From NCBI GenBank assembly GCA_015493425.1, contig WGDG01000016.1:1-24570 (forward strand): a stretch of DNA of 24,570 bases. The letters run 5' to 3'. Below are positions 1 to 7,766 of the stretch, piece by piece; the first letter of the stretch is position 1; the number at the start of each line of letters is the position of its first letter. A program made the translations under genes and the position numbers. The notes below the pieces were generated by a model, which was not told the origin of the DNA, ran no database searches, and saw nothing but the letters and a program-made list of their open reading frames with translations. Source of the stretch: Sulfurovum sp. (lineage in GTDB: Bacteria > Campylobacterota > Campylobacteria > Campylobacterales > Sulfurovaceae).

Positions 1-23
1 ACTACGTAAGGAATATAACTCAT
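1..23 (-). CDS. clpP: ClpP protease, N-terminal fragment (cut by window edge)
   Basis: Reading leftward from the ATG at 23-21 gives MSYIPYV and then a codon beginning GT at the edge. This is the start typical of the ATP-dependent Clp protease proteolytic subunit in Campylobacterota, where clpP commonly follows tig. An AAAGG ribosome binding site lies at 31-35 on the minus strand, 7 nt before the ATG, which supports a real start. Only seven complete codons are visible, so no catalytic residue can be checked. ClpP forms the barrel-shaped serine protease that degrades unfolded proteins delivered by ClpX or ClpA. It lies 108 bp downstream of tig in the same direction. The call depends on the short N-terminal match plus gene order. 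Confidence 0.75.
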
Positions 24-60
24 AGGTTTGCCTTTATATGAATGGTATTAAAGTGATTTA

Positions 61-88
61 TTTATATGTAAAGAATATACAAAAAAAA
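61..88 (-). promoter_or_regulatory. Weak candidate promoter for clpP
   Basis: On the minus strand a TATAAA hexamer (61-66) sits 16 nt after a run of T (83-88), in the 108-bp gap between tig and clpP. The whole gap from 24 to 90 is very AT-rich, so the match is weak, and clpP could equally be read through from tig. There is no stem-loop with an adjoining T-run that would clearly end the tig transcript. Confidence 0.3.
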
Positions 89-131
89 GATTAATGGGAG
101 GAGGCGGCCGGTTAACGGCACACCCGCACGC

Positions 132-1424
132 TTACTTCTCGTCGAATCCGAGGAGTTTACCGAAGAGTTTGTCTTCGATCATTCCCATTTTGACTGCCGG
201 AAGCAGGTTATTCTCCTGATAGTACTTGATGATCGCCTGAGGATCCTGTCCGCTTATCATCGCCTCGTAGTAGATCGCTTGTGAGACTTCCTGGTCATCA
301 ACGTTGACACCCAGTTCTTTTGCAAGTGCATCAACGATAAAGGTCGCCTTAACAGACTTTTCAGCCTCTCCTCTCAGTTCTTCACGCAGTTCTTCTACTT
401 TTTCAGGATTCTCCTGGTAAGTTTTGAGCTCTTCTTCGCTCATCTCTCTTGCTTTTGCATTGATCTTCTGGTCAATCTCCTGCTCAACAATGTTGTTTGG
501 CAAGGCAAAATCAAAGGCTTCTACCAGTGCTTCTACCAGTTTCGGCTTAAGCTCTTCCTGATAGAGTTTGGAGAGTTTTTCATTCACGATCTGATCTTTG
601 AGTCTCTCTTTAAGTGTCTCTACTGTCGCTTTTTCGTCATTGAGGAGTTTCTGAGCCAGCTCATCGTTGATCTCGGCAGGTACCTGCTCCTGAATTTCGT
701 GAAGCTTCACTTTGAAAGTTGCCTCTTTTCCTGCAAGCTCTTTTGACTGATACTCTTCAGGGAAAGTGACTTTGATCTCTTTTTCTTCATCGTATTTCAT
801 ACCGATGATCTGATCTTCAAAGCCGGGAATGAACTGTCCTGAACCGATTTTGAGTGCAAATTTTTCCGCTTTCCCGCCCTCGAAAGGCTCTCCGTCAAGG
901 AAACCTTCAAAGTCAATAATAACAGTATCACCGTCTCTGACCATACGCTTACGCTTGATCTTTTCAAGTGTTCCCTGCTGCTGAGCGATCTCTTCGAGTT
1001 TGGCTTCAACCTCTTCTTCGGTTGCTTCAGGCTTTTCATAAGAAGGCACTGCTTTCTCATACCCTTCGGTATTGACTGCCGGTCTGAGAGAAACTTCAAG
1101 TTCAACATCGATCTTTCCGTCTTTTTTGTCATACTTCTTGAAATTCGGCTCACCGATGATGTCAGCTTTGTCGATGCCCGCCTGGGAGATACCAAGGTCG
1201 ATCAGTGCTTTGAGTGCATCCGCTTCGGCATCCTGCTGCAATTTGTCGCCATGCAGTTTTTTCACGACAGCCGGTGGCACTTTACCTTTTCTGAAACCGT
1301 CCACTTTCATCTGCTTGCCCGCTTCTCTGGCAAGTCTGTCAACGTTTGTATCGATCACGCTCTGTTCGATCTCGCCGTTTACAGATACATTTGCATCGTC
1401 AATCTTTTTTACTTCAACTTTCAC
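132..1424 (-). CDS. tig: Trigger factor, ribosome-associated chaperone and prolyl isomerase
   Basis: Trigger factor binds the ribosome next to the exit tunnel and shields nascent chains while they fold; it acts in the cytoplasm. The 430-aa length is normal for the family. The N-terminal domain carries the ribosome-binding signature GFRKGKVP at residues 43-50. An FKBP-type peptidyl-prolyl isomerase domain follows at about 160-245, with the segments DGDTVIIDFEGFLDG and FIPGFEDQIIGM. The helical, Glu/Lys-rich C-terminal chaperone domain fills about 250-430. The start at 1424 has an AAGGAT ribosome binding site a few bases upstream. The gene is followed by clpP and preceded by typA 59 bp away on the same strand, so the dgt-typA-tig-clpP string may be partly co-transcribed. 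Confidence 0.97.
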   Translation of the reverse strand: MKVEVKKIDDANVSVNGEIEQSVIDTNVDRLAREAGKQMKVDGFRKGKVPPAVVKKLHGDKLQQDAEADALKALIDLGISQAGIDKADIIGEPNFKKYDKKDGKIDVELEVSLRPAVNTEGYEKAVPSYEKPEATEEEVEAKLEEIAQQQGTLEKIKRKRMVRDGDTVIIDFEGFLDGEPFEGGKAEKFALKIGSGQFIPGFEDQIIGMKYDEEKEIKVTFPEEYQSKELAGKEATFKVKLHEIQEQVPAEINDELAQKLLNDEKATVETLKERLKDQIVNEKLSKLYQEELKPKLVEALVEAFDFALPNNIVEQEIDQKINAKAREMSEEELKTYQENPEKVEELREELRGEAEKSVKATFIVDALAKELGVNVDDQEVSQAIYYEAMISGQDPQAIIKYYQENNLLPAVKMGMIEDKLFGKLLGFDEK

Positions 1425-1458
1425 AGTTATCCTTTTTACATTAAATAAAATTGGGTGA

Positions 1459-1480
1459 TTTTATCGAAAATTTGATAAAA
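1459..1480. repeat. AT-rich inverted repeat between typA and tig
   Basis: TTTTATC (1459-1465) and GATAAAA (1474-1480) are perfect 7-bp inverted arms around an 8-nt spacer. They lie in the 59-bp gap just after the typA stop, upstream of tig. The stem has only one G-C pair, so it is unlikely to be a strong terminator. It may simply be AT-rich promoter DNA for tig. Confidence 0.35.
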
Positions 1481-1483
1481 AAC

Positions 1484-3301
1484 CTATTTTGCATTCTTCT
1501 TGTCTCTCTGGACACGCTTACGCATTGCCGGATCGAGATGTTTCTTTCTGATACGGATACTCTCCGGAGTAATTTCGATCAGTTCATCATCTTCGATCCA
1601 CTCCATCGCGATCTCCAGAGACATCTCTCTTGGCGGTACCAGTTTGATAGCATCGTCTGCACCCGAAGTACGCATGTTGGTCAGCTGTTTTCCTTTGAGC
1701 GGGTTGACTTCAAGGTCTCCCGGACGTGCCGATTCACCAATGACCATACCGTTGTACACCTTGTCCTGCGGCTTGATGAAAAGGGTACCACGTGCCTGAA
1801 GGTTAAAGATAGAGAATGCAACCGCCTCCCCGTCATCCATAGAGATCAGTGCACCCGGCGTACGGCTGACAACAACACCGCTGTAAGGTCTGTATTCGAG
1901 GAAAGAGTGGTTCATGATCCCTTCACCTTTGGTATCGGTCAGAAATTCCGAACGGAACCCGATAAGTCCGCGCGCCGGAATTTCAAACTCGATACGCACC
2001 GTACCGTCAGGCATCGGTGTGAGGCTTGTCATCTCCGCTTTACGCTTTCCGAGTTTTTCAATGGCAACACCCTGGAACTCTTCAGGAACATCAACAACAA
2101 GATGCTCGAACGGCTCCATTTTGACACCGTTTTCTTCTTTGACAACCACTTCAGGACGTGCCAGCAGAAATTCAAACCCTTCACGTCTCATATTTTCTGC
2201 CAGAATACCGATCTGAAGCTCCCCACGGCCGGAAACTTTAAAAGAGGCATCTCCCATCGGTTCCATACGCATGGCGATGTTGGTCTCCATCTCTTTTTCA
2301 AGACGCTCACGGATTTTGTTTGAAGTGACATGTTTCCCTTCTGTTCCTGCCAGAGGGCCGTCATTTACCGACATAATGACAGAGAGTGTCGGCTCTTCAA
2401 CATGCATTGGGTCGAGTGGTACAGGGTTACTTGGATCACAGATAGAATCACCCACATCGATGTCAGCAAATCCGGCAATGGCAACAATATCACCCGCTTC
2501 GGCCTCATCGATTTCGATACGGTCAAGTCCTTTGAATCCGATCAGTTTGCTGACACGTGATTTTACCTTCTCGCCGTCAGCCTTGACCAGCATATATTCA
2601 TCACCTTTTTTCACCTTTCCGTTAAAGATACGGGTAATCCCGATACGTCCGACAAAGTTGTCGCTGTCAAGGGTAAAGACCTGTGCCTGTGTATCGTTGT
2701 CCGGTGACCCTTCAGGGTACGGTACCTTTTCCAAAATCGCTTCAAAAAGCGGTGTCATATCTTTGTTTTCATCTTCGAGGTTCCACTTCGCATATCCGTC
2801 ACGTGCCGCTGCGTAGAGTACCGGGAACTCCAGTTGCTCTTCATTGGCATCGAGTGCCACGAGCAGGTCGAACATTTCATCAAGTACACGGTCAGGCTCT
2901 GCACCGTCTTTGTCGATTTTGTTAATGACGACAACGGGAATGAGTCCAAGCTCGATCGCCTTTTTAAGCACGAACTTGGTCTGAGGCATGACCCCTTCCT
3001 GTGCATCGACAAGCATCAATACGCCGTCAACCATCTTCAGAACACGTTCAACCTCACCGCCAAAGTCGGCGTGACCCGGAGTGTCAATGATGTTGATCTT
3101 GTGATCACCGTAGGTAATGGCGGTGTTTTTGGAGAGAATGGTGATCCCTCTCTCTTTTTCGATGTCATTGCTGTCCATGACACGCTCATCTACCTGCTGG
3201 TGGGCAGCGAAGGTTCCCGATTGCTGGAGAAGTTCGTCTACCAGTGTGGTCTTGCCGTGGTCGACGTGTGCGATAACAGCGATGTTTTTGATTTTTTGCA
3301 T
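1484..3301 (-). CDS. typA: Translational GTPase TypA/BipA
   Basis: TypA (BipA) is a ribosome-binding GTPase related to EF-G and LepA. It helps 50S assembly and growth under stress such as cold. At 605 aa it is full length. The G1 motif AHVDHGKTT starts at residue 11, G3 DTPGHADF is at 73-80 and G4 NKID is at 127-130. The switch-I region contains the RGITI segment near 51-55, as in translation factors. Domain II follows, then the EF-G-like domains and the BipA-specific C-terminal domain, ending in a Lys/Arg-rich tail. The ATG at 3301 has an AGGAA site upstream. The gene lies between dgt and tig on the same strand, with its own likely promoter in the 77-bp gap after dgt. Confidence 0.96.
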   Translation of the reverse strand: MQKIKNIAVIAHVDHGKTTLVDELLQQSGTFAAHQQVDERVMDSNDIEKERGITILSKNTAITYGDHKINIIDTPGHADFGGEVERVLKMVDGVLMLVDAQEGVMPQTKFVLKKAIELGLIPVVVINKIDKDGAEPDRVLDEMFDLLVALDANEEQLEFPVLYAAARDGYAKWNLEDENKDMTPLFEAILEKVPYPEGSPDNDTQAQVFTLDSDNFVGRIGITRIFNGKVKKGDEYMLVKADGEKVKSRVSKLIGFKGLDRIEIDEAEAGDIVAIAGFADIDVGDSICDPSNPVPLDPMHVEEPTLSVIMSVNDGPLAGTEGKHVTSNKIRERLEKEMETNIAMRMEPMGDASFKVSGRGELQIGILAENMRREGFEFLLARPEVVVKEENGVKMEPFEHLVVDVPEEFQGVAIEKLGKRKAEMTSLTPMPDGTVRIEFEIPARGLIGFRSEFLTDTKGEGIMNHSFLEYRPYSGVVVSRTPGALISMDDGEAVAFSIFNLQARGTLFIKPQDKVYNGMVIGESARPGDLEVNPLKGKQLTNMRTSGADDAIKLVPPREMSLEIAMEWIEDDELIEITPESIRIRKKHLDPAMRKRVQRDKKNAK

Positions 3302-3320
3302 GAAAATTCCTATCGTATCA

Positions 3321-3354
3321 AGGGCGCGTAGCCCTCTAATTTTCGCGCATTATA
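3321..3354 (-). promoter_or_regulatory. Candidate typA promoter and leader hairpin
   Basis: On the minus strand a TATAAT hexamer occupies 3354-3349, about 48 nt before the typA start. No good -35 is visible, which is common for vegetative promoters in this phylum. Between it and the start codon, AGGGC (3321-3325) and GCCCT (3331-3335) form a perfect 5-bp inverted repeat around GCGTA, placing a small GC-rich hairpin in the leader. No T-run follows, so it does not look like a terminator. Confidence 0.5.
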
Positions 3355-3378
3355 TCCAAAACTTACTATATTTGGGAT

Positions 3379-4482
3379 TTAGAGTGAAAGTCCGTAAAGT
3401 TCATGATAGGTTTTCATCGCATAGCGGTCAGTCATGGCAGCAAGATAATCGGCAACCACTCTATGCGGACTGCGTACCTCAAACAGTGCTTTCTGATGGG
3501 AAGGAAGCAGATCACAGTCTTCACTGAATGCTTTGTAAAGTCCCTGCATACACTGTTTCCCCGCATACATTTTTCGGGCGATCTTTTCATGTTTGTAAAG
3601 CTGTCTGAAAAGACGTTTTTTCAGCATTTTCAACGCTGTTGCTGTCTCCTTCGAGAAGGTTGCCGGCAAGGGTTCTTTTGCATCGATGGTTGCACAGATA
3701 GGCTCTTCTTTTCTGTAGTACGCAGTTTTCTCTTTGGAATTTTCAATGAAATCCTCTACCAAAAGTTTAATGAGCCCTGCAACGAAGCGGTGACGGTAAA
3801 GCGGTTCGTCACGGGTAACACCTTCCTCTTCCACCATCGCATCAACACGCTGACAAAGCGGCTCTTCAAGCAGGTCGTCAAAGGTGATGAGTCCATACTT
3901 CACCCCGTCATCAATATCATGCGACGTGTAGGCGATTTCATCGGCATGGTCGACCACCATTGCTTCAAGGCTGGGATGTTTGTCGAGTGCAAAACGTGCA
4001 TCAATCTCTCTGAGAAAAGGTTTTTCGTAAGGGTAGGAGTGTTTGAGCACCCCTTCAAGTGTAGCGAAGGTAAGGTTGAGACCGTCAAACTCCTTGTAGC
4101 GCTTCTCAAGCTTCGTCAAGACCCGAAAAGACTGAAAATTGTGTTCAAACCCAAGCGGATGCCCGTCGGCTTTGAGCAAACGGTCAAGCTCGTCACCGCC
4201 CACATGTCCAAAGGGGGTATGACCCAGGTCGTGCGAAAGGGCGATCACTTCGGCAAGCGTCTCATTGAGTCCAAGCTGGCGTGCAAGGGTTCTGGCAATC
4301 TGGCTGACCTCCAGAGAGTGTGTCAGACGGGTGCGGAAGTAGTCCCCCTCATGGTTGAGAAACACCTGCGTTTTATACTCAAGCCGTCTGAAAGAGCTGC
4401 AGTGGATAACCCGGTCACGGTCACGAGAAAAGGGGTCTCTAAAGTCATTTTGAAAAGGGTGAAATCGTTCATAGGGTTTCAT
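3379..4482 (-). CDS. dgt: Deoxyguanosinetriphosphate triphosphohydrolase (dGTPase), HD family
   Basis: This enzyme hydrolyses dGTP (in related proteins also other dNTPs) to the nucleoside and triphosphate, so it trims the DNA precursor pool. The HD-domain metal ligands are visible: RLTHSLEV, then SHDLGHTPFGH, then DHADEIAYTSHDIDD. An upstream in-frame ATG at 4506 would add eight residues. I prefer the ATG at 4482 (MKPYERF) because an AAGGAA site lies just upstream of it and that N-terminus leads directly into the conserved region; this gives 367 aa. The gene is divergent from thyX with 71 bp between the start codons, so two dNTP-pool enzymes share one control region. No truncation or frameshift is visible. 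Confidence 0.93.
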   Translation of the reverse strand: MKPYERFHPFQNDFRDPFSRDRDRVIHCSSFRRLEYKTQVFLNHEGDYFRTRLTHSLEVSQIARTLARQLGLNETLAEVIALSHDLGHTPFGHVGGDELDRLLKADGHPLGFEHNFQSFRVLTKLEKRYKEFDGLNLTFATLEGVLKHSYPYEKPFLREIDARFALDKHPSLEAMVVDHADEIAYTSHDIDDGVKYGLITFDDLLEEPLCQRVDAMVEEEGVTRDEPLYRHRFVAGLIKLLVEDFIENSKEKTAYYRKEEPICATIDAKEPLPATFSKETATALKMLKKRLFRQLYKHEKIARKMYAGKQCMQGLYKAFSEDCDLLPSHQKALFEVRSPHRVVADYLAAMTDRYAMKTYHELYGLSL

Positions 4483-4516
4483 GTCTTTCCTTGGAAAATG
4501 TCGCATTATTTTATTT

Positions 4517-4525
4517 TGCTATAAT
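4517..4525 (+). promoter_or_regulatory. Extended -10 promoter of thyX
   Basis: TGCTATAAT is a perfect extended -10 element: TG at 4517-4518 and TATAAT at 4520-4525. It sits 28 bp before the thyX ATG, so the mRNA leader would be only about 20-22 nt. It lies in the dgt-thyX divergent gap. Confidence 0.72.
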
Positions 4526-4553
4526 TGTACCTAAAATCAAATCGGAGCGGGCT

Positions 4554-5402
4554 ATGGACAGCGGCAATACTATTGAAAAGTACCACATTCTCTACAAAAA
4601 ACCCGAAGTAACCCTGCTGCAGGAGAGCGGTCTGGGGGTTGCCGAAATCGCTGCACGTACCTGCTACGACAGTTTCGAAAACTCTGAAAATGCCTGTATC
4701 AAAGCAGCACCTCAACATCTCGATACCGATGCAATCAACGCCATCGAAGGATCCGAACTGCTGGCTAACCTCGCCTGGGTACACCATCACCACTCCATCA
4801 TCGAGCATGCTACACTAAGCTACCTCATCCGCGGTACTTCCAGAGGCGTACTTCAGGAGCATGCACGCCACCGTATACAGGCTATTTCCGTACGTTCTAC
4901 ACGCTACACCATGTCTTCGGTCATTAATGCATTTGTTGCTTCACGCGAGGCAGAAAAAGGATTTGATTTCTTTCTTGAAACACTGCTTGCACTTGATCTC
5001 TTTGTTATCGCCGATGAAGCCTACCTTGCCATTGAGATTCGTGCCATTTATGACAAACTCCGTTTTCAGTATGAAAAAGACAGCGATTTCATTACCAATG
5101 CCGTGGCGAAATCTTCCCTGCCGCTGATCGAGACACACAAGGGCAATGCAAAGGCCCTTTACAAAGCACTTGAGTGCGGCAAGAAAAAACGCAATGTCGG
5201 TGACGCTTTCAAACACATCGTCTCTGACAACTGGAAAGTTGACATGGTTGTCACATTCAATATCCGAAGCCTCAAAAACTATTTCGATCTGCGTGACAGC
5301 GGTGCTGCATGGTTTCAGATTCGCTGGCTTGCCGAAGCGATGAAAGCTGTCACACCGGTGAAGTACCTGCAGCTGATCGATAAACAGTACAAATCCCTTT
5401 AA
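4554..5402 (+). CDS. thyX: Flavin-dependent thymidylate synthase ThyX
   Basis: ThyX makes dTMP from dUMP using methylene-tetrahydrofolate, FAD and NADPH. It replaces the classical ThyA and yields tetrahydrofolate rather than dihydrofolate. The diagnostic motif RHRxxxxxxxS is present as RHRIQAISVRS, starting near residue 105 and preceded by EHA. The frame is open from 4491, but the ATG at 4554 has a GGAG site 6 nt upstream and follows the extended -10 at 4520-4525. The longer version would start upstream of that promoter. The resulting 282-aa protein is somewhat longer than the common 210-250 aa, as seen in some Campylobacterota. The gene is divergent from dgt and tightly followed by an L,D-transpeptidase gene, probably in one transcript. 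Confidence 0.95.
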   Translation: MDSGNTIEKYHILYKKPEVTLLQESGLGVAEIAARTCYDSFENSENACIKAAPQHLDTDAINAIEGSELLANLAWVHHHHSIIEHATLSYLIRGTSRGVLQEHARHRIQAISVRSTRYTMSSVINAFVASREAEKGFDFFLETLLALDLFVIADEAYLAIEIRAIYDKLRFQYEKDSDFITNAVAKSSLPLIETHKGNAKALYKALECGKKKRNVGDAFKHIVSDNWKVDMVVTFNIRSLKNYFDLRDSGAAWFQIRWLAEAMKAVTPVKYLQLIDKQYKSL

Positions 5403-5414
5403 GGACACATTTAC

Positions 5415-7130
5415 GTGAAATTTTTACAACTCGTTATACTTCTGCTGCTTGCAAGCCGTCTCTCTTTTGCCCAGCCGCTCACTCTGGAAAATATCACTGC
5501 CAACCTCAAGCAGGGCATTGCTACGAAACTCAAGGGCAAAGACGGTGCTATTGTCAAAGAGGTTTATGCCAAAACCGGTAACAAACCGCTTTGGATCGGT
5601 GCGGAAAATGAAGAAAAAATGGCACAGCTTATCCAGGCACTCAAAGATCCGCTCTTTAACTACAAAAACAAACATTTTGACCAAAAAGCGATCAAAAAGC
5701 TGCTCTTCTATCTTGACAACAATGCCATTTCACCTGCAAAGAAGGCTGCCGTTTATGCCCGGCTCGATCTGCTTCTGACAAACTCCTATGTCAGACTGGT
5801 ACGTTTCATTGTGGAAGGTGATGTTGACTGGAGCCTGGTACAGAAAAAATTCAAAGCACTTAAAGAGAGTAATGATATTAAAGCAGCCTGGGAGATGCAT
5901 CCAAAGCATTTTCCTGCGCACGCTCCGCTCATTGCTGCTGCCAAAAGCGGCGATATCTATCCCTACCTGACCTCTCTTCTGCCGCTGGAAGAGCGCTACC
6001 GTAAACTGGTGCATCTGCTCAAAGAGTACCGGCGCATGGAGAAATTTCCAAAAATTCCCTATAGTAACACACCCCTTAAACCGGGTGACTACTCATACCG
6101 GGTCAAACTGGTTAAAAAACGGCTTCAAATTTCCGGAGATTACCCCAAAAACGCTCCTATTGACAGCAGATTTGATGAAACACTCCGCCGTGCCGTCATT
6201 ACCTATCAAAAACGTTATCTGCTCAAAGTTACCGGCCAGGTGGACAAGACAATGACCTGGTATCTCAACCAGCCTGCGCGCAAGAATATTCAGGCTATCA
6301 TTGTAAACCTCGACAAAACCAAACTCTATCCCAAACACTTTGAAGATGAATATATTGAAGTGAATATCCCCGATTTTAACCTGCGCTACTACAAAAACGG
6401 GAAGATGGTTATGAAAAAAGGGGTTGTTGTCGGGCGTATCGACCGTCCTACCCCCATATTTGATGACAAACTGGAATATGTGGTTATCAACCCTACCTGG
6501 ACAATTCCGGACAATCTCATTAAACGTGACCTTATTCATGTCCTCCGCGAAAATCCCAACTATCTCATTGATCATAACATCCATGTTTTCCGCGGTAACA
6601 AAGAAGTTGAAATTACACAGGAAGACCTTGACCCTTATGAACACAGTGATAAAAAAGTGCCATGGCGTTTTGTACAGTTCCCCGGCGACAGCAATGCACT
6701 GGGGCGCATCAAGTTCATGTTCCCCAACAAGTATGCCGTCTATCTGCACGATACCGATAACAAGAGCCTGCTTGACCGTCGATACAAGGTCTACTCTTCA
6801 GGCTGTATGCGTGTCGAACAGCCTTTCGATCTTGCCCGTTTGGTACTGGAACATGCACGAAAGCGCTATACGCAGGAAGATATTGACAAGATCATTGCAA
6901 CAGACAAGCCGACAACCATCCGGCTGAAACGTCCCATTCCTGTGCACATCGTCTATTTTACCGTCTATGAAGAGAATGGTCTTGCCTATTTCAAACACGA
7001 CATCTACCTTTACGACAAGATCATTGAAGAATCTACGGCAGGGCACAAAAAAGAGACCTTTACCGTTCCCAAAAAACGTTTTATTATTATGAAAGAACAG
7101 AAAGCTGCCCAAAAACCCTTGAGCAACTAA
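5415..7130 (+). CDS. Secreted L,D-transpeptidase, YcbB type, with peptidoglycan-binding domain
   Basis: The enzyme family forms 3-3 cross-links in peptidoglycan or attaches proteins to it. The N-terminus is a signal peptide (charged start, Leu-rich core, likely cleavage after LSFA near residue 19), so it acts in the periplasm. After a helical region at about 25-210 comes a PG_binding_1-like repeat at about 223-285, then the YkuD catalytic domain at about 310-475. The active-site segment has His445 (YLHDTDN) and Cys464 within SSGCMRVE. The C-terminal tail (about 505-550, PVHIVYFTVYEENGLAYF) is typical of YcbB-like proteins. The start is GTG; the ribosome binding site TAAGGA overlaps the thyX stop codon, indicating translational coupling. 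It converges on ruvC with only 2 bp between the stops. The 571-aa length suits the family. Confidence 0.92.
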   Translation: MKFLQLVILLLLASRLSFAQPLTLENITANLKQGIATKLKGKDGAIVKEVYAKTGNKPLWIGAENEEKMAQLIQALKDPLFNYKNKHFDQKAIKKLLFYLDNNAISPAKKAAVYARLDLLLTNSYVRLVRFIVEGDVDWSLVQKKFKALKESNDIKAAWEMHPKHFPAHAPLIAAAKSGDIYPYLTSLLPLEERYRKLVHLLKEYRRMEKFPKIPYSNTPLKPGDYSYRVKLVKKRLQISGDYPKNAPIDSRFDETLRRAVITYQKRYLLKVTGQVDKTMTWYLNQPARKNIQAIIVNLDKTKLYPKHFEDEYIEVNIPDFNLRYYKNGKMVMKKGVVVGRIDRPTPIFDDKLEYVVINPTWTIPDNLIKRDLIHVLRENPNYLIDHNIHVFRGNKEVEITQEDLDPYEHSDKKVPWRFVQFPGDSNALGRIKFMFPNKYAVYLHDTDNKSLLDRRYKVYSSGCMRVEQPFDLARLVLEHARKRYTQEDIDKIIATDKPTTIRLKRPIPVHIVYFTVYEENGLAYFKHDIYLYDKIIEESTAGHKKETFTVPKKRFIIMKEQKAAQKPLSN

Positions 7131-7132
7131 AT

Positions 7133-7612
7133 CTACTTTTTACGCATTTTCACCCGCTGAAGATGCGTAATAGCGATCGCCATGGCATCGGTAATATCCA
7201 GCGGCTTGATCTCTTTTTTGATCCCCAGCAGCCGTTTAACCATAAACGCCACCTGTTCCTTTGCCGCTTTTCCGTTACCTGTGACCGCCTTTTTCACCTG
7301 CAGCGGCGTATACTCGTAAAAATATCCTACCTCCTGCAAAATCTTCAATGAAAGCGCTCCACGGAACTGTGCCAGTTTGAGCACTGTTTTGGGGTTGTAG
7401 GCATAGAAAATATCTTCGATAGCCACTTCATCGATGGTATGGGATTTGAGAATAATGTCAAACCCCTCCACCAGCTCCACGATCTGCTCCTGCAGTACCG
7501 TCGTTTTAATCTTGAGAAGACCTGCTTCTACCAGTGAAAACTTTTTCCCGTCCCAATGAAGGATACAATAGCCGAGATTACGGCTCCCCGGGTCGATTCC
7601 CAAAATATTCAT
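7133..7612 (-). CDS. ruvC: Holliday junction endonuclease RuvC
   Basis: RuvC is a dimeric nuclease that cuts Holliday junctions symmetrically after branch migration by RuvAB. The RNase H-like fold and all four acidic residues can be followed: Asp in GIDPGSRNLGY near the N-terminus, Glu in VAIEDIFYAYNPKT, and two Asp in the C-terminal DITDAMAIAITH. At 159 aa it is full length. The start codon at 7612-7610 lies inside a DnaA-box-like sequence (7609-7617), and its AAGG ribosome binding site lies among further boxes, so origin binding by DnaA could also affect ruvC expression. It is divergent from dnaA and convergent with the L,D-transpeptidase gene. Confidence 0.95.
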   Translation of the reverse strand: MNILGIDPGSRNLGYCILHWDGKKFSLVEAGLLKIKTTVLQEQIVELVEGFDIILKSHTIDEVAIEDIFYAYNPKTVLKLAQFRGALSLKILQEVGYFYEYTPLQVKKAVTGNGKAAKEQVAFMVKRLLGIKKEIKPLDITDAMAIAITHLQRVKMRKK

Positions 7613-7740
7613 TCACACCTTTGTTCACATTGTGAATAAAACTATTCACTCTGTTTGAATTGCCTTATTTTAGCTAATCTAAGCTAAAATTGCATCAGTT
7701 ATTCACATCTTCTTTTCACCCCTATATAAAATGTGAAAAT
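7609..7740. other. Origin of replication, upstream half: seven DnaA-box-like sites
   Basis: Between ruvC and dnaA lie seven 9-mers with a TTCAC core: TCATTCACA (7609-7617, +), TTGTTCACA (7621-7629, +), TTATTCACA (7631-7639, minus), CTATTCACT (7642-7650, +), TTATTCACA (7699-7707, +), CTTTTCACC (7712-7720, +) and ATTTTCACA (7732-7740, minus). Two differ by only one base from the E. coli consensus TTATCCACA. A random 132-bp stretch would be expected to hold about 0.3 such cores on both strands. The sites split into two groups around an AT-rich inverted repeat. This matches the upstream half of the two-part origins known in Campylobacterota. It must also contain the dnaA promoter. Confidence 0.88.
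7667..7690. repeat. Perfect 9-bp inverted repeat in the ruvC-dnaA gap
   Basis: ATTTTAGCT (7667-7675) and AGCTAAAAT (7682-7690) are perfect inverted arms separated by AATCTA. The repeat sits between the two groups of DnaA-box-like sites, in the most AT-rich part of the gap. It could extrude as a cruciform, bind a dimeric protein, or be part of the unwinding region. It has no following T-run and does not resemble a terminator for either divergent gene. Confidence 0.7.
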
Positions 7741-7766
7741 CTTTGGCAGCAGGCGGACTTACCCCC

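Noticed and set aside
97..131. GC-rich GCCG-GTTAA-CGGC stem after tig as a terminator
   Set aside because: The stem is only 4 bp and the T-run on the minus strand is about 20 nt away, so it does not make a convincing Rho-independent terminator.
1451..2323. 290-aa open frame opposite typA
   Set aside because: Antisense shadow of a clearly conserved translation GTPase; no ribosome binding site or domain.
3321..3335. AGGGC/GCCCT hairpin as a terminator for dgt
   Set aside because: No T-run follows on the minus strand, and it lies downstream of the likely typA -10, so it belongs to the typA leader.
3403..4524. 373-aa open frame on the plus strand opposite dgt
   Set aside because: The opposite strand encodes a dGTPase with all HD motifs; the plus-strand translation shows no recognisable domain.
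4491..4553. Longer ThyX N-terminus
   Set aside because: It would begin upstream of the extended -10 at 4517-4525, adds hydrophobic non-conserved residues, and the ATG at 4554 has its own GGAG site.
5415..7130. SSGC in place of the textbook SHGC motif of L,D-transpeptidases, as a sign of inactivity
   Set aside because: Ser in place of His just before Gly-Cys occurs in YcbB-type members; the catalytic Cys464, upstream His445 and following Arg are present, so the enzyme is probably active.
7743..7766. TTG start for DnaA giving eight extra residues
   Set aside because: The ATG at 7767 has a suitable AGGCGG upstream and yields a normal DnaA N-terminus; the extra residues look like origin DNA read by chance.
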